DNA of 64,000 nucleotides, from positions 1 to 64,000 of the forward strand of contig JAMFRO010000088.1 in NCBI GenBank assembly GCA_026224825.1, given 5' to 3'. Numbering within the stretch: the first letter of the stretch is position 1; every line of letters starts with the position of its first letter. Shown here in pieces: positions 34,077-42,404 of the stretch. The notes under the pieces are model-generated. The model was not told where the DNA came from and ran no database searches. It saw nothing but the letters and a program-made list of their open reading frames with translations. The DNA comes from a bacterium. Lineage in GTDB: Bacteria > Pseudomonadota > Alphaproteobacteria > Acetobacterales > Acetobacteraceae. The translations under genes were made by a program, and so were the position numbers.

Positions 34077-35483
34077 TTACGCCGCGGTTCTGTTCTGTAA
34101 TTGCGTGGCCCTGGCGGCAAGATGCCCGCGCAGTGTTGCCGGCAGTTGGCGCTGCGATTTGGCGCGCGGATAGGGCATCTCGCCGGTCGGGGGCTCGCCA
34201 TCGCATATCGCCTTGAATTCCGCCCAATTATCGAAGGCCATGCGCGAGACGTTATCGACGAAGGTTTCCGCCGCGACACCTTCGGCCAGGATGAGATCAT
34301 GCGCTGCCACCTCGATATGGTAGTAGCGGAACTGCTCCGGCATCCGGGCTTCACGATGAATGGCGGTGCCGTTGATGAGGGCGCTGGCCTGCACCAGCAC
34401 GCCATCGAGGAACAACGCATGGTCGGGTGAGAGCAGCAGGTCGCGCTTAGGCGCATTCTCGCCCAGCGCGCCGGCGGTGATGCGGATGGGCATGTTGCGC
34501 AGCTTGTCGGCGAAAACGGTGGAGACGGTGTTGATGCCGATCCAGCGCACCGGCACGGTGCGGCCGTCGGCGGTGAGAATGAGATCGCCGGCCTTCAATG
34601 TTTCAATTGCGGCCTCGCCATCGGGTGTCGCGATCATCGTGCCGCCGAGGAAGCAGAGGACGGAAGCGACAGGGTCGATGATAATGTTGGTACCGCTGCC
34701 GCTTATGGTCAGAGGCCCGGATTCACCGCTGGTAATTGTGCCGGCGGTAAGATTGGACCCGGTGACGCTCGCGGTGCCGATTTCGGTCGTGCCGTTAAAG
34801 AGGGTAATGGTCTGAACACCGCTGCCATTCGCCGTGCTGATTATGTACGAGGTGATCGCGTTGGTCAGTCCCTGGAATTCGATCTTATCCACGCCAGCCG
34901 TAAAGCCAGTGATCGTGGTGTTGGACAGATTGATGAGTGCGCCGTTGCCGTTAGCAATGAGCGTGCCGCCGCCTGAGCCGAAATTGATGGTCGTTCCGCT
35001 CAGAATGGTTGCCAATCCACCTGCCGCGGTAAAGCTGCCGCCGTTGTCGAGGTTGATTGTCGAGGTTCCTAAAGCGGAGACTCCTGCGCCAAGCGACGCG
35101 GCGCCACCATCGACATAGACCGTAAGGCCGGAAAGCGCCCCGATCGTGGTGTTAATGACTGCCGTGCCGCCAACGTAGACGGATAATGCGCTGCCCACAC
35201 CCAGGACGTTAACAGTTGCGACCGCACCTGGAACGATGACGGCCGTGGTCGAGCCAAGGCCCAATACACCGGTGACGGAAAGAGTCTCTTGTGTGGTGGG
35301 GGTGGTGTCGATTTCGGCGTCGGTTAAGCTCGTTGCTGTATGCAGTGTCTGCAGCGTAGCGCCGCTGCCGGTGGTGACGGTGAGCGTGTCCTTGTCAACA
35401 AACCCGGTACTCAGGTCGTTTTCGACTGCAACGGTATAGGTTACACCGTTCGCATTGGTGTAGGAAGTTGTCGTCGTCGCCAT
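34077..35483 (-). CDS. Hint-domain (Hedgehog/intein-type) secreted protein
   Basis: A 468-residue protein. Residues 1-270 are Thr/Ser/Gly-rich, full of short strands (VNVLGVGSALSVYVGG, GGSFTAAGGLATIL), as in secreted fibre or passenger regions. From about residue 275 a Hint domain begins at CFLGGTMIATPDG, followed by the AGDLILTADG and SPDHALFLDG motifs of Hint_2 proteins, common in Acetobacteraceae. The Hint module may cleave itself to release the N-terminal half. The start at ATG 35483 has AGGAG at a good distance. No classical signal peptide is visible, so type I export is a possibility. Confidence 0.8.
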   Translation of the reverse strand: MATTTTSYTNANGVTYTVAVENDLSTGFVDKDTLTVTTGSGATLQTLHTATSLTDAEIDTTPTTQETLSVTGVLGLGSTTAVIVPGAVATVNVLGVGSALSVYVGGTAVINTTIGALSGLTVYVDGGAASLGAGVSALGTSTINLDNGGSFTAAGGLATILSGTTINFGSGGGTLIANGNGALINLSNTTITGFTAGVDKIEFQGLTNAITSYIISTANGSGVQTITLFNGTTEIGTASVTGSNLTAGTITSGESGPLTISGSGTNIIIDPVASVLCFLGGTMIATPDGEAAIETLKAGDLILTADGRTVPVRWIGINTVSTVFADKLRNMPIRITAGALGENAPKRDLLLSPDHALFLDGVLVQASALINGTAIHREARMPEQFRYYHIEVAAHDLILAEGVAAETFVDNVSRMAFDNWAEFKAICDGEPPTGEMPYPRAKSQRQLPATLRGHLAARATQLQNRTAA

Positions 35484-35938
35484 GTGTTTGCTCCTGGTAA
35501 TTTGAGACAAGACAAGCCTGTCGCGATTTTTATCTGAAAATCACGGATATGCTTCCGATTGGCCGGTGCAACCCGGCTGGTTTGTGCGTTTGGGGTGCAA
35601 CTTTTACGCGTTAAGATACCACTTATCTGTAGGCATGTTCATTTTAAAAAACGAGCCATCAATTGATTAACCTTGGTTAACTGAACTGCCTGATGGTAAA
35701 AGTGCAGTATTTTACATGAATGTATTGGATGGGACAGTTGTGGCGAGATAAAATGGTAAAGGTACGTATCGGTTTTCTCATTTTTCTCAACGAGCCCGAT
35801 GGGGGTGCATTATCTCAAAAATGGTCCATGTCGTATAAGTAAGTTTGTGGTTTTAAATGCGTAATGGGCATGAAACCGCGATTATTCGCGGCGTAAAAAT
35901 TATCGTTTAGTAACCTTGTGGCCGGAAACGCGAAACTG
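35484..35938. other. AT-rich intergenic region, no gene seen
   Basis: About 455 bases upstream of the Hint gene and past the methyltransferase stop are clearly AT-richer than the surroundings. I see no convincing open frame. A 14-base inverted repeat TTAACCTTGGTTAA lies at 35667-35680, possibly an operator. A promoter for the Hint gene is expected here. Confidence 0.5.
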
Positions 35939-36649
35939 TTAGTGGCCGGCATCCACAAGTACGCGCCGCCCGCTGGTGCGGGGGCGGGCGGGGATTAGGC
36001 CGTGGATGTCTTTGGTGGCTTCGGCGATGGTGAGGCCGGCCAGTTGGGGGGTTAGGGTTTTGCCGGCTTTTTCCCAGGCGTTGAAGAGGCGGAGGGCGGG
36101 GCGCCAGTTTACTGGGGGGGCGAAGAGGGCTGGGTGCTGGGATTCGACATGGAAGAACAGGCTGGAGAGCAGGCGGGAGAGCTGGTTTTCGGAATAGGGC
36201 TGGCCGTGGCCGAAGGGTGTGCTTTCCATATAGGCCCAGATGCCGCGGCGGTTGGGGGCGACGACGATGAGGCGGCCGTCGTCTTTGAGCAGGCGCCAGG
36301 CTTCGCGCAGGGCGCGCCTGGTGTTTTCCGCTTGCTCCAGGCCGTGGATGATCAGGATGCGGTCGAAGGAGAGGTCGGGGAAGGGCAAGGCTTCTTCCTC
36401 GGCGACGCAGGCGAGGCTTGCGCGGCCGGCGGGCCAGGCGGCGGGGCCCATGGATGTGGGGGAGACGGCGAGGCAGCGGGCCTGGTCGCGCCAGAGGGAG
36501 AGATAGGGGCCGGTGAAGCCGAGGCCGAGGATGGAGAGGTTGCGGCATTCCGGCCAGAGGGCGATGAGTTTTTTACGCAACAGCCCGGCCGTGAGCCGCC
36601 CCAGAGGGGTTGCGTAAAATCCGGCCGCATCTCGCGCATCGATCGCCAT
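35939..36649 (-). CDS. Class I SAM-dependent methyltransferase
   Basis: A 236-residue Rossmann-type methyltransferase of the Methyltransf_11 group: the SAM-binding stretch ILGLGFTGPYLSL, an acidic EEEALPFPDLSFDRI and the LLKDDGRLIVVAPN strand. The first loop lacks the strict GxGxG, so its activity is less certain. I start at ATG 36649 (MAIDARDAAG); the longer frame to 37042 lies over gloB on the other strand. The substrate is unknown. gloB is divergent 39 bases away. Confidence 0.85.
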   Translation of the reverse strand: MAIDARDAAGFYATPLGRLTAGLLRKKLIALWPECRNLSILGLGFTGPYLSLWRDQARCLAVSPTSMGPAAWPAGRASLACVAEEEALPFPDLSFDRILIIHGLEQAENTRRALREAWRLLKDDGRLIVVAPNRRGIWAYMESTPFGHGQPYSENQLSRLLSSLFFHVESQHPALFAPPVNWRPALRLFNAWEKAGKTLTPQLAGLTIAEATKDIHGLIPARPRTSGRRVLVDAGH

Positions 36650-36688
36650 TGGCCTTATATACACGGTAACGGCGCAGGAGTGACAGAT

Positions 36689-37414
36689 ATGACGGTGACG
36701 GTGCAGGCGATTCCCATGCTCGCGGATAATTATTCCTGGCTTTTGCGCGAAAGCACGTCCGGCAAGGTTGGGATTGTGGACCCGGCTGAGGCGGCACCGG
36801 CGATTGCCGTGCTGGAGGCGGCGGGGCTCGGGCTGGATGTGATTTTCCTCACCCATCATCACCCGGACCATGTGGGTGGTGCGGAAGAGCTGCGGGCGCG
36901 CTATGGTGCGCGGATTGTCGGCAACCGGGCGGATGCGCACCGGCTCCCCAGGCTGGATGTGCCGGTGCATGAGGGCGCGCTGGTGGAATTCGGCGTCGCC
37001 AACGCACGGGTTATCGAAGTGCCGGGGCACACGCTGGGGCACATCGCCTATTATTTTGCCGATGGTGAGCTGCTGTTCCCCGGAGATACCATGTTCTCCA
37101 TGGGCTGCGGGCGGCTGTTCGAGGGCACGGCGGCGCAGATGTTTTCCTCCTTCGCCAAATTCGCCGAGCTGCCGGATGAGACGCTGCTATGCTGCGGGCA
37201 TGAATATACGGCGGCGAATGCGAAATTCGCCTTGAGCATCGAGCCCGACAACACCGCCCTGCAAACCCGCTTCGACGAAGTAGCCACTCTGCGCGCCGAC
37301 GGCCTCGCCACCCTCCCGGTAAGCCTCGGTACAGAGCGCGCCACCAACCCGTTTATCCGCGCTGCGACGGCTGAGGAGTTTGGAGAGCGGCGGAAAGCGA
37401 AGGATACTTTCTGA
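36689..37414 (+). CDS. gloB: Hydroxyacylglutathione hydrolase (glyoxalase II)
   Basis: A 241-residue metallo-beta-lactamase-fold hydrolase that releases D-lactate and glutathione from S-lactoylglutathione. Metal ligands are THHHPDHVGG, GHTLGHIAY, FPGDTMFSMGCGR and CCGHEYT; the C-terminal glutathione-binding region ends with RATNPFIRA and RRKAKDTF, as in GloB. The ATG at 36689 matches the family N terminus (MTVTVQAIPMLADNY). Confidence 0.95.
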   Translation: MTVTVQAIPMLADNYSWLLRESTSGKVGIVDPAEAAPAIAVLEAAGLGLDVIFLTHHHPDHVGGAEELRARYGARIVGNRADAHRLPRLDVPVHEGALVEFGVANARVIEVPGHTLGHIAYYFADGELLFPGDTMFSMGCGRLFEGTAAQMFSSFAKFAELPDETLLCCGHEYTAANAKFALSIEPDNTALQTRFDEVATLRADGLATLPVSLGTERATNPFIRAATAEEFGERRKAKDTF

Positions 37415-37450
37415 AGCTTTTGGGTGCTGCTTTTTGTTGTTTGTTCACGG

Positions 37451-37918
37451 ATGGAGCATCAGGTGAAATCTTCCAAAAACGATACGGTTGCATCTGAATT
37501 TCTGGCGTTCGGACCAGAGATTATAAGGGATTTTGCACGCAGCCGCCGGACCGATGACCAGTAAATTCGTGAGAGGCTGGAATGGCCTTTAACGGGTCTG
37601 CTGTTTGACGTGGAGATGGCTGGCTTGTGGAGGCCGGAGTGGGGTGAGAGGCCAGGCAATGCCGGCGAGCGGGCGGAGGTTCTTCGCGTTGTGGTTGGTA
37701 GGGCCCCGAAACTGGTGCCGCTGTTTGGGCACCGATATATTCCATGCGAACCGAATGAGCCGGGTAATCCGGTGTTTTCAATTTACCAGTCAGACGTCAT
37801 CTATTATGGCGCTGATTTAGCTGATTATTTTGCGCGCGAGTTCGGCGCTACCCCGATGCCGGTCTCTGCACCGTGCAAGTATATTCGCTTCTGGTCAGAT
37901 CTCGTTGAGCGCGGATAA
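37451..37918 (+). pseudogene. Uncharacterised gene interrupted by an in-frame TAA
   Basis: From ATG 37451 one frame reads 37 codons to a TAA at 37562-37564, then continues in the same frame to the stop at 37916-37918. Just after the TAA come residues (LEWPLTGLLFDVEMAGLW) that run without a break into the conserved-looking block WRPEWGERPG, FGHRYIPCEPNEPGNPVFS, SDVIYYGADLADYF, which resembles an uncharacterised bacterial family I cannot name. The likeliest reading is a 155-codon gene with a nonsense mutation. Restart at GTG 37610 (about 102 residues) is possible. A sequencing error would also explain it. Confidence 0.6.
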
Positions 37919-37948
37919 TTTTAAAAGCTGCTGCTTACGCCTCTCTGT

Positions 37949-38029
37949 CGTCATTGCGAGCGCAGCGAAGCAATCCATCTTTCGTGCTGCGTCACGGAGA
38001 TGGATTGCTTCGCTACGCTCGCAATGACG
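37949..38029. repeat. Long palindromic repeat, CGTCATTGCGAG type
   Basis: CGTCATTGCGAGCG at the left end and its complement at the right end, with GCGAAGCAATCCAT also mirrored, form a long hairpin of a type spread widely in proteobacterial genomes. It lies between the broken gene and rdgB. Confidence 0.9.
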
Positions 38030-38048
38030 GTTTTGGGTGGGGTGATGC

Positions 38049-38630
38049 CTAGCTGCGCTGAAATGTTTTTTGTGTTTCGGCGAATTGCGCAAACGCACGC
38101 GCCCTGTGGCTGATGCCGTCTTTTATTTCCGCGCCCAACTCGGCATAACTCTGCTCGTAGCCATCCGGAATGAAAATCGGATCATAGCCAAATCCCGCCG
38201 TGCCTTGCGGCGCGGCAACGCGGCCATGCGCTTCGCCGATATAGGTGGCGGTGGTGCCGTCCGGCTGGGCGTAGCAAAGGGCGCAGGTGAACCAGGCGCG
38301 GAATTCCTGTGCTGCTTCGGCGGCGGTGAGGATGCGGGTGAAGGCGGCGGGATAATCCCCGGCAGCGTACCGGGCGGAGTAAACACCGGGGGCGCCACCC
38401 AAGGCGGCAATCGAGAGGCCGGAATCATCGGCCAAAGCGGGTAAGCCGGAGGCGCGCGCGGCGGCGAGGGCTTTTATGCGGGCGTTGCCGGGAAACGTGT
38501 CGGATGTCTCCTCCGGCTCAGCCAGCCCGAGTTCGCCAGCCGAGACCGGTTCCAGCCCCAGCGGCGCCAGTAGCGGCAAAAACTCTTTTATTTTGCCTGG
38601 ATTATGCGTCGCGATCACAATCCGGCTCAC
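38049..38630 (-). CDS. rdgB: Non-canonical purine NTP pyrophosphatase (RdgB/HAM1)
   Basis: A 193-residue enzyme that clears dITP, ITP and XTP. Family motifs are IATHNPGKIKEF near the start, ALADDSGLSI, APGVYSARYAG-like text and FGYDPIFIPDG. Family alignment starts with SRIVIATHNPGK, so I use the GTG at 38630, which overlaps the YqgE stop as GTGA; the frame further up is a YqgE shadow. Confidence 0.94.
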   Translation of the reverse strand: MSRIVIATHNPGKIKEFLPLLAPLGLEPVSAGELGLAEPEETSDTFPGNARIKALAAARASGLPALADDSGLSIAALGGAPGVYSARYAAGDYPAAFTRILTAAEAAQEFRAWFTCALCYAQPDGTTATYIGEAHGRVAAPQGTAGFGYDPIFIPDGYEQSYAELGAEIKDGISHRARAFAQFAETQKTFQRS

Positions 38631-39211
38631 GCGTGCCCCGCCCCGGCGGAAAGCTGCGCCGGATCGATCCGCAATTGCGCCAAAGCCCGCTGCCATTTCG
38701 TGCCGTAATCGGTGTCGTAGATAATCGCCTCATCCGCCGGCACACTCAGCCAGGCGTTCTGTTTAATTTCCTCATCGAGCTGGCCCGCGGCCCAGCCGGC
38801 ATAGCCCAGCACCAGCCGTGCGCGCTCCGGGCCGCCGCCGGCCGCCACGGCACGTAAAATATCGAGGTTCGCGCTGAGCATGTGCAGATCGTCGATCTCC
38901 ATGCTGCCCTCGGCGGTCCAGTCCGGCGAGTGCAGCACGAAGCCGCGCTTGTCATCCACCGGGCCGCCGGTGCCCACCGGCAGCTCGCGCTTGGGCGGGT
39001 TGGGCTCCACACCGAGCTGCTGCAGCAGTTCCGGGAATTTAGGTGCCTTAACCGGGCGGTTGAGCACAACGCCCATCGCACCATCCGGATTATGCGCGCA
39101 GAGGAAGATGACGCTCTGGGTAAAGCGCGGGTCGCGCATCGCCGGCATGGCGATGAGCAACTGGCCGGTGAGCCAGTCCGGGCTGTCTATTGTATGGTTT
39201 GCCGCCGTCAT
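38627..39211 (-). CDS. yqgE: YqgE/AlgH family protein
   Basis: A 194-residue protein with the family signature: LTGQLLIAMPAMRDPRF, VIFLCAHNPDGAMGVVLNRP, GGPVDDKRGFVLHS and RLVLGYAGWAAGQL. The biochemical role is not known. It forms a two-gene unit with rdgB through a 4-base overlap. Confidence 0.95.
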   Translation of the reverse strand: MTAANHTIDSPDWLTGQLLIAMPAMRDPRFTQSVIFLCAHNPDGAMGVVLNRPVKAPKFPELLQQLGVEPNPPKRELPVGTGGPVDDKRGFVLHSPDWTAEGSMEIDDLHMLSANLDILRAVAAGGGPERARLVLGYAGWAAGQLDEEIKQNAWLSVPADEAIIYDTDYGTKWQRALAQLRIDPAQLSAGAGHA

Positions 39212-39340
39212 CAGCCCCTTATAAATGGCGCTTTGGCCCGGTGCCAGCCCTGATTACGGGGCGGCCAGGGCCTAACTCTTCACGGGGCAGGGCGCTTCGT
39301 GTACGCTGCTTCATCGGTTACAAGACATAAACGGGGCAGC

Positions 39341-39820
39341 ATGATCAAGACAGGCGACAAGATACCCTCCATGAAACTCATGGTTGTTACCGCCGAGGGC
39401 CCGCGTGAGGCGGATACGGCGGAGCTTCTGGGGCGTGGGAAAGTGGTGCTGTTCGCGGTCCCCGGCGCGTTTACCCCCACCTGTAGCGCCAAGCATCTGC
39501 CCGGCTTCGTCAAGCTGGCGGGTGAGTTCAAGGCCAAGGGCGTGGATAAGATCGTGTGCCTCGCGGTGAACGATGCCTATGTGCTGGGCGCCTGGGCCAA
39601 GGACCAGAAGAGCGGCGATGCCGTGGTGATGCTGGCCGATGGCGCCGGTATTTTCACCAAGGCGCTCGGGCTGGAGCTGGACCTGGCCGCGCGCGGCATG
39701 GGTCTGCGCAGCCAGCGTTTTGCGCTGGTGGTGGAGGATGGCGTGGTGACGCATCTGGCCGTTGAGGAGCCGGGCGGGTTCGAGGTGAGCCGCGCCGAGG
39801 CGGTACTCGAAACGCTGTAA
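39341..39820 (+). CDS. Peroxiredoxin, Prx5 type
   Basis: A 159-residue thiol peroxidase with the peroxidatic Cys in PGAFTPTCSAKHLPGF, the exact Prx5 signature. It reduces hydrogen peroxide and organic hydroperoxides using glutathione or thioredoxin. MIKTGDKIPS at ATG 39341 is the normal start. It lies 18 bases before a glycosyltransferase gene, perhaps by chance. Confidence 0.95.
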   Translation: MIKTGDKIPSMKLMVVTAEGPREADTAELLGRGKVVLFAVPGAFTPTCSAKHLPGFVKLAGEFKAKGVDKIVCLAVNDAYVLGAWAKDQKSGDAVVMLADGAGIFTKALGLELDLAARGMGLRSQRFALVVEDGVVTHLAVEEPGGFEVSRAEAVLETL

Positions 39821-39838
39821 AACCCAGGGCTTCAGCAA

Positions 39839-40921
39839 ATGACCGCGACACTTACGGTCGTCGTGCCGTGCTACAAGGAGCGCGATAATGTCGCGCCCAT
39901 GGTGGCGGCATTGGATAACGCACTCACCGGCATCGCCTGGGAAGTTGTGTTTGTGGATGATGACAGCCCGGACGGCACGGCCGCGGCGGCGCGCGCTTTG
40001 GCGCAAACGGATGCGCGGGTGCGCTGCATCAAGCGCGTCGGGCGGCGGGGATTGTCATCGGCGGTTATTGAGGGGGCGCTGTCCTCCTCGGCTGATTATG
40101 TGGCGGTGATCGATGGCGACCTGCAGCATGATGAGATGCGGCTGCCGCTGATGCTGCAGGCGGTGCGCAATGGTGCGGATATGGCGGTGGGCAGCCGCAA
40201 AGTGGAGGGCGGCAGTTCCGATGGCCTGTCCTCGCCGCTGCGGGTGCGGCTGTCGGAAACCGGCATCCGCGTGGCGCAGATGATGACGCGCACCGGCATT
40301 TCCGACCCGATGAGCGGGTTTTTCCTGCTCCGGCGCGACATGTTCGAGACGCTGGCGGGACGGCTGACAGGGCAGGGGTTCAAGATTCTGCTGGACCTCA
40401 TCCTGGCCTCGCCGGCGCGGCTGAACATTGCCGAGATCCCGTATAAATTCCGCCCGCGCACAGCCGGCGAGAGCAAGCTCGACGTGCTGGTGCTGGCGCA
40501 ATTCGCCGGGCTGCTGTTGGATAAATTGCTGGCCGGGACAGTGCCTTTGCGCTTCATCTCCTTTGCGCTGGTCGGCGGATTCGGCGTGCTGGTGAACCTT
40601 GTGGTGCTACAATTGGCGCGTGGCGCCGGGGCGGATTTCACCACGGCGCAGGCCATCGGCACGGTGGTGGCCATGGTCGCGAATTTTCAGCTCAACAACC
40701 AGCTCACCTACCGGGCGCAGCGGCTTAAAGGCGCCAAAGCATGGCGCGGGCTGGTGCTGTTTCTGCTGGTGTGCAGCCTGGGGGCCTATGCCAATATCGG
40801 CATTGCCCGGGCGCTGTATGCGGAAAATGGCCATAGCCTGCTGGCGGGTGCCGCCGGTGCCGCCGTGGGCGTGGTGTGGAATTACGCCGTATCCGCAACT
40901 TTAGTGTGGCGCGTGCGATGA
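39839..40921 (+). CDS. Family 2 glycosyltransferase fused to a GtrA-like membrane domain
   Basis: A 360-residue protein. Residues 1-235 are a dolichyl-phosphate-mannose-synthase-like GT-A domain (VVVPCYKERDN, VDDDSPDGT, DGDLQHDE); residues 240-360 hold four helices of the GtrA/DPMS3 type (FALVGGFGVLVNLVVLQL). Such enzymes load a sugar on a polyprenyl phosphate for transfer in the periplasm. The next gene encodes a polyprenyl-sugar-using transferase and its start overlaps this stop, so the two form a pathway pair. Confidence 0.93.
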   Translation: MTATLTVVVPCYKERDNVAPMVAALDNALTGIAWEVVFVDDDSPDGTAAAARALAQTDARVRCIKRVGRRGLSSAVIEGALSSSADYVAVIDGDLQHDEMRLPLMLQAVRNGADMAVGSRKVEGGSSDGLSSPLRVRLSETGIRVAQMMTRTGISDPMSGFFLLRRDMFETLAGRLTGQGFKILLDLILASPARLNIAEIPYKFRPRTAGESKLDVLVLAQFAGLLLDKLLAGTVPLRFISFALVGGFGVLVNLVVLQLARGAGADFTTAQAIGTVVAMVANFQLNNQLTYRAQRLKGAKAWRGLVLFLLVCSLGAYANIGIARALYAENGHSLLAGAAGAAVGVVWNYAVSATLVWRVR

Positions 40922-42315
40922 CGGGTAAAGCGCTGGCCGCGCTGCTGGCGCTCACCCTGTTGCGCCTGGTGCTGGCAGCGGTGCTGCCGCTAACGCCGGA
41001 CGAAGCCTATTACCTGCTCTGGGCCCAGCATCTCCAACCCGGCTATTTCGACCACCCGCCGATGGTGGCTCTGTGGATAAAATCCGGTACCGCTTTATGC
41101 GGCAATACGCCGCTCGGCGTGCGGCTGCTGGGGCCGCTCTCCGCCGCTCTGGGCTCGGTGCTGCTAGGGGATGCGGCGGAGCAACTGGCACCTGGGCGCG
41201 GGCTCATCGCGGCACTGCTGCTCAACGCCACGCTGCTGGTGGGGGCAGGGGCGATCGTCATCACCCCCGACACGCCGCTGCTGTTTTTCTGGACGGCGGG
41301 GCTGGCCGCACTGGCGCGGCTCCTCACCTCCGGCAATCCGCGCTGGTGGCTGGCGGTGGGGCTGGCTTGCGGGGGCATGCTGCTGTCCAAATACACCGCC
41401 GTGTTGTTCGTGGCCGCTGTGTTTCTGTGGCTGGTAACGAGTGTGGAAGGCCGCAGGCGTCTGGCCACCCCCTGGCCCTGGCTGGCGATGCTGCTGGCGG
41501 CGGCGTTGTTCGCGCCGAACATCGCCTGGAATGCGGCGCATGGCTGGGTGAGTTATTTCAAACAGGGCGGGCGCGAGGCGGCGTTCAACCCGGCCCGCGC
41601 CGCGCAGTTTTTCGGGGAGCTGGTGGCCGGCCAAACGGCTTTGTGCACGCCGCTCATCGCCACGCTGGCCGGCTGGGGGCTGTGGCACTTGCGGCGCGAT
41701 ACTACCCCCGGCGCCCGGCTGGTGCTGTGGCTGAGCCTGGTGCCGGGGGTGGTGCTGCTGGCGCATGTATTGTCCGACCGCGTGCAGGGCAATTGGGTGG
41801 CGATACTCTACCCCGAAGCCTGCCTGGCCGCCGCCATGCTGCCGGGGCAAGTGCTGTCCCGCTGGCTGAAGCCGGCGGTGGGGCTGGGCTTCGGCATCAC
41901 GGCCCTGGCCTATGTGCAGGCCGTGGCCGCCCCCGTACCCTTGCCGGCGGCGCTGGATACGGAAGGCGCGCAACTTTCCGGCTGGCGTGATTTGGCGGCG
42001 GGCGCGATGGCGGGGCAACCGGCTTTCGTCACCGCCGATGATTACGCCACCATCTCCGTGCTGGCGGTGGAAGGCCCGCCCGGCGTGCTGGTGGCGGGGT
42101 TTCCCGATAGGTGGCAACCGCGCTGGTGGTACTTCGGCTACAAGCCCGCCGTGGCGCCGGGCGCGGTGGGGGTGCTGGTGACCAGGCGCCCCGAGACCCC
42201 CTGCCCGCAACTGCTGGGCACGGTCACGCGGCATCGCGGCGCGGAGGTGTTCGCCACCTACCGGCTGTGCCGTTTTACCGCGGGCAGCGCGGGCGTGGCT
42301 CTGCCCAGGCCGTAG
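40918..42315 (+). CDS. ArnT-type family 39 glycosyltransferase
   Basis: A 465-residue membrane protein with about ten to twelve helices. The first periplasmic loop has LTPDEAYYLLWAQHLQPGYFDHPPM, the DE and DHPP signature of the ArnT/PMT group, which transfers sugars from polyprenyl phosphate to lipid A, lipids or proteins. The ATG at 40918 overlaps the previous stop (ATGA); the 14 residues upstream are shadow. The acceptor is unknown. Confidence 0.92.
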   Translation: MTGKALAALLALTLLRLVLAAVLPLTPDEAYYLLWAQHLQPGYFDHPPMVALWIKSGTALCGNTPLGVRLLGPLSAALGSVLLGDAAEQLAPGRGLIAALLLNATLLVGAGAIVITPDTPLLFFWTAGLAALARLLTSGNPRWWLAVGLACGGMLLSKYTAVLFVAAVFLWLVTSVEGRRRLATPWPWLAMLLAAALFAPNIAWNAAHGWVSYFKQGGREAAFNPARAAQFFGELVAGQTALCTPLIATLAGWGLWHLRRDTTPGARLVLWLSLVPGVVLLAHVLSDRVQGNWVAILYPEACLAAAMLPGQVLSRWLKPAVGLGFGITALAYVQAVAAPVPLPAALDTEGAQLSGWRDLAAGAMAGQPAFVTADDYATISVLAVEGPPGVLVAGFPDRWQPRWWYFGYKPAVAPGAVGVLVTRRPETPCPQLLGTVTRHRGAEVFATYRLCRFTAGSAGVALPRP

Positions 42316-42331
42316 TGGGGGCCGAAATTCT

Positions 42332-42348
42332 CCCCACTTTAAGTGGGG
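42332..42348. terminator. Perfect hairpin after the ArnT-type gene
   Basis: CCCCACTT and AAGTGGGG pair with a single-base loop, 17 bases past the transferase stop. No T-run follows, so termination is possible rather than certain. Confidence 0.5.
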
Positions 42349-42404
42349 CTTAAACTATCGGCTGCAAACACAGGAGCAGAATTGTGCAACCTGGGTGGAG
42401 CCGT

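Noticed and set aside
36650..37042. N-terminal extension of the methyltransferase
   Set aside because: It runs across the divergent gloB gene and has no family similarity.
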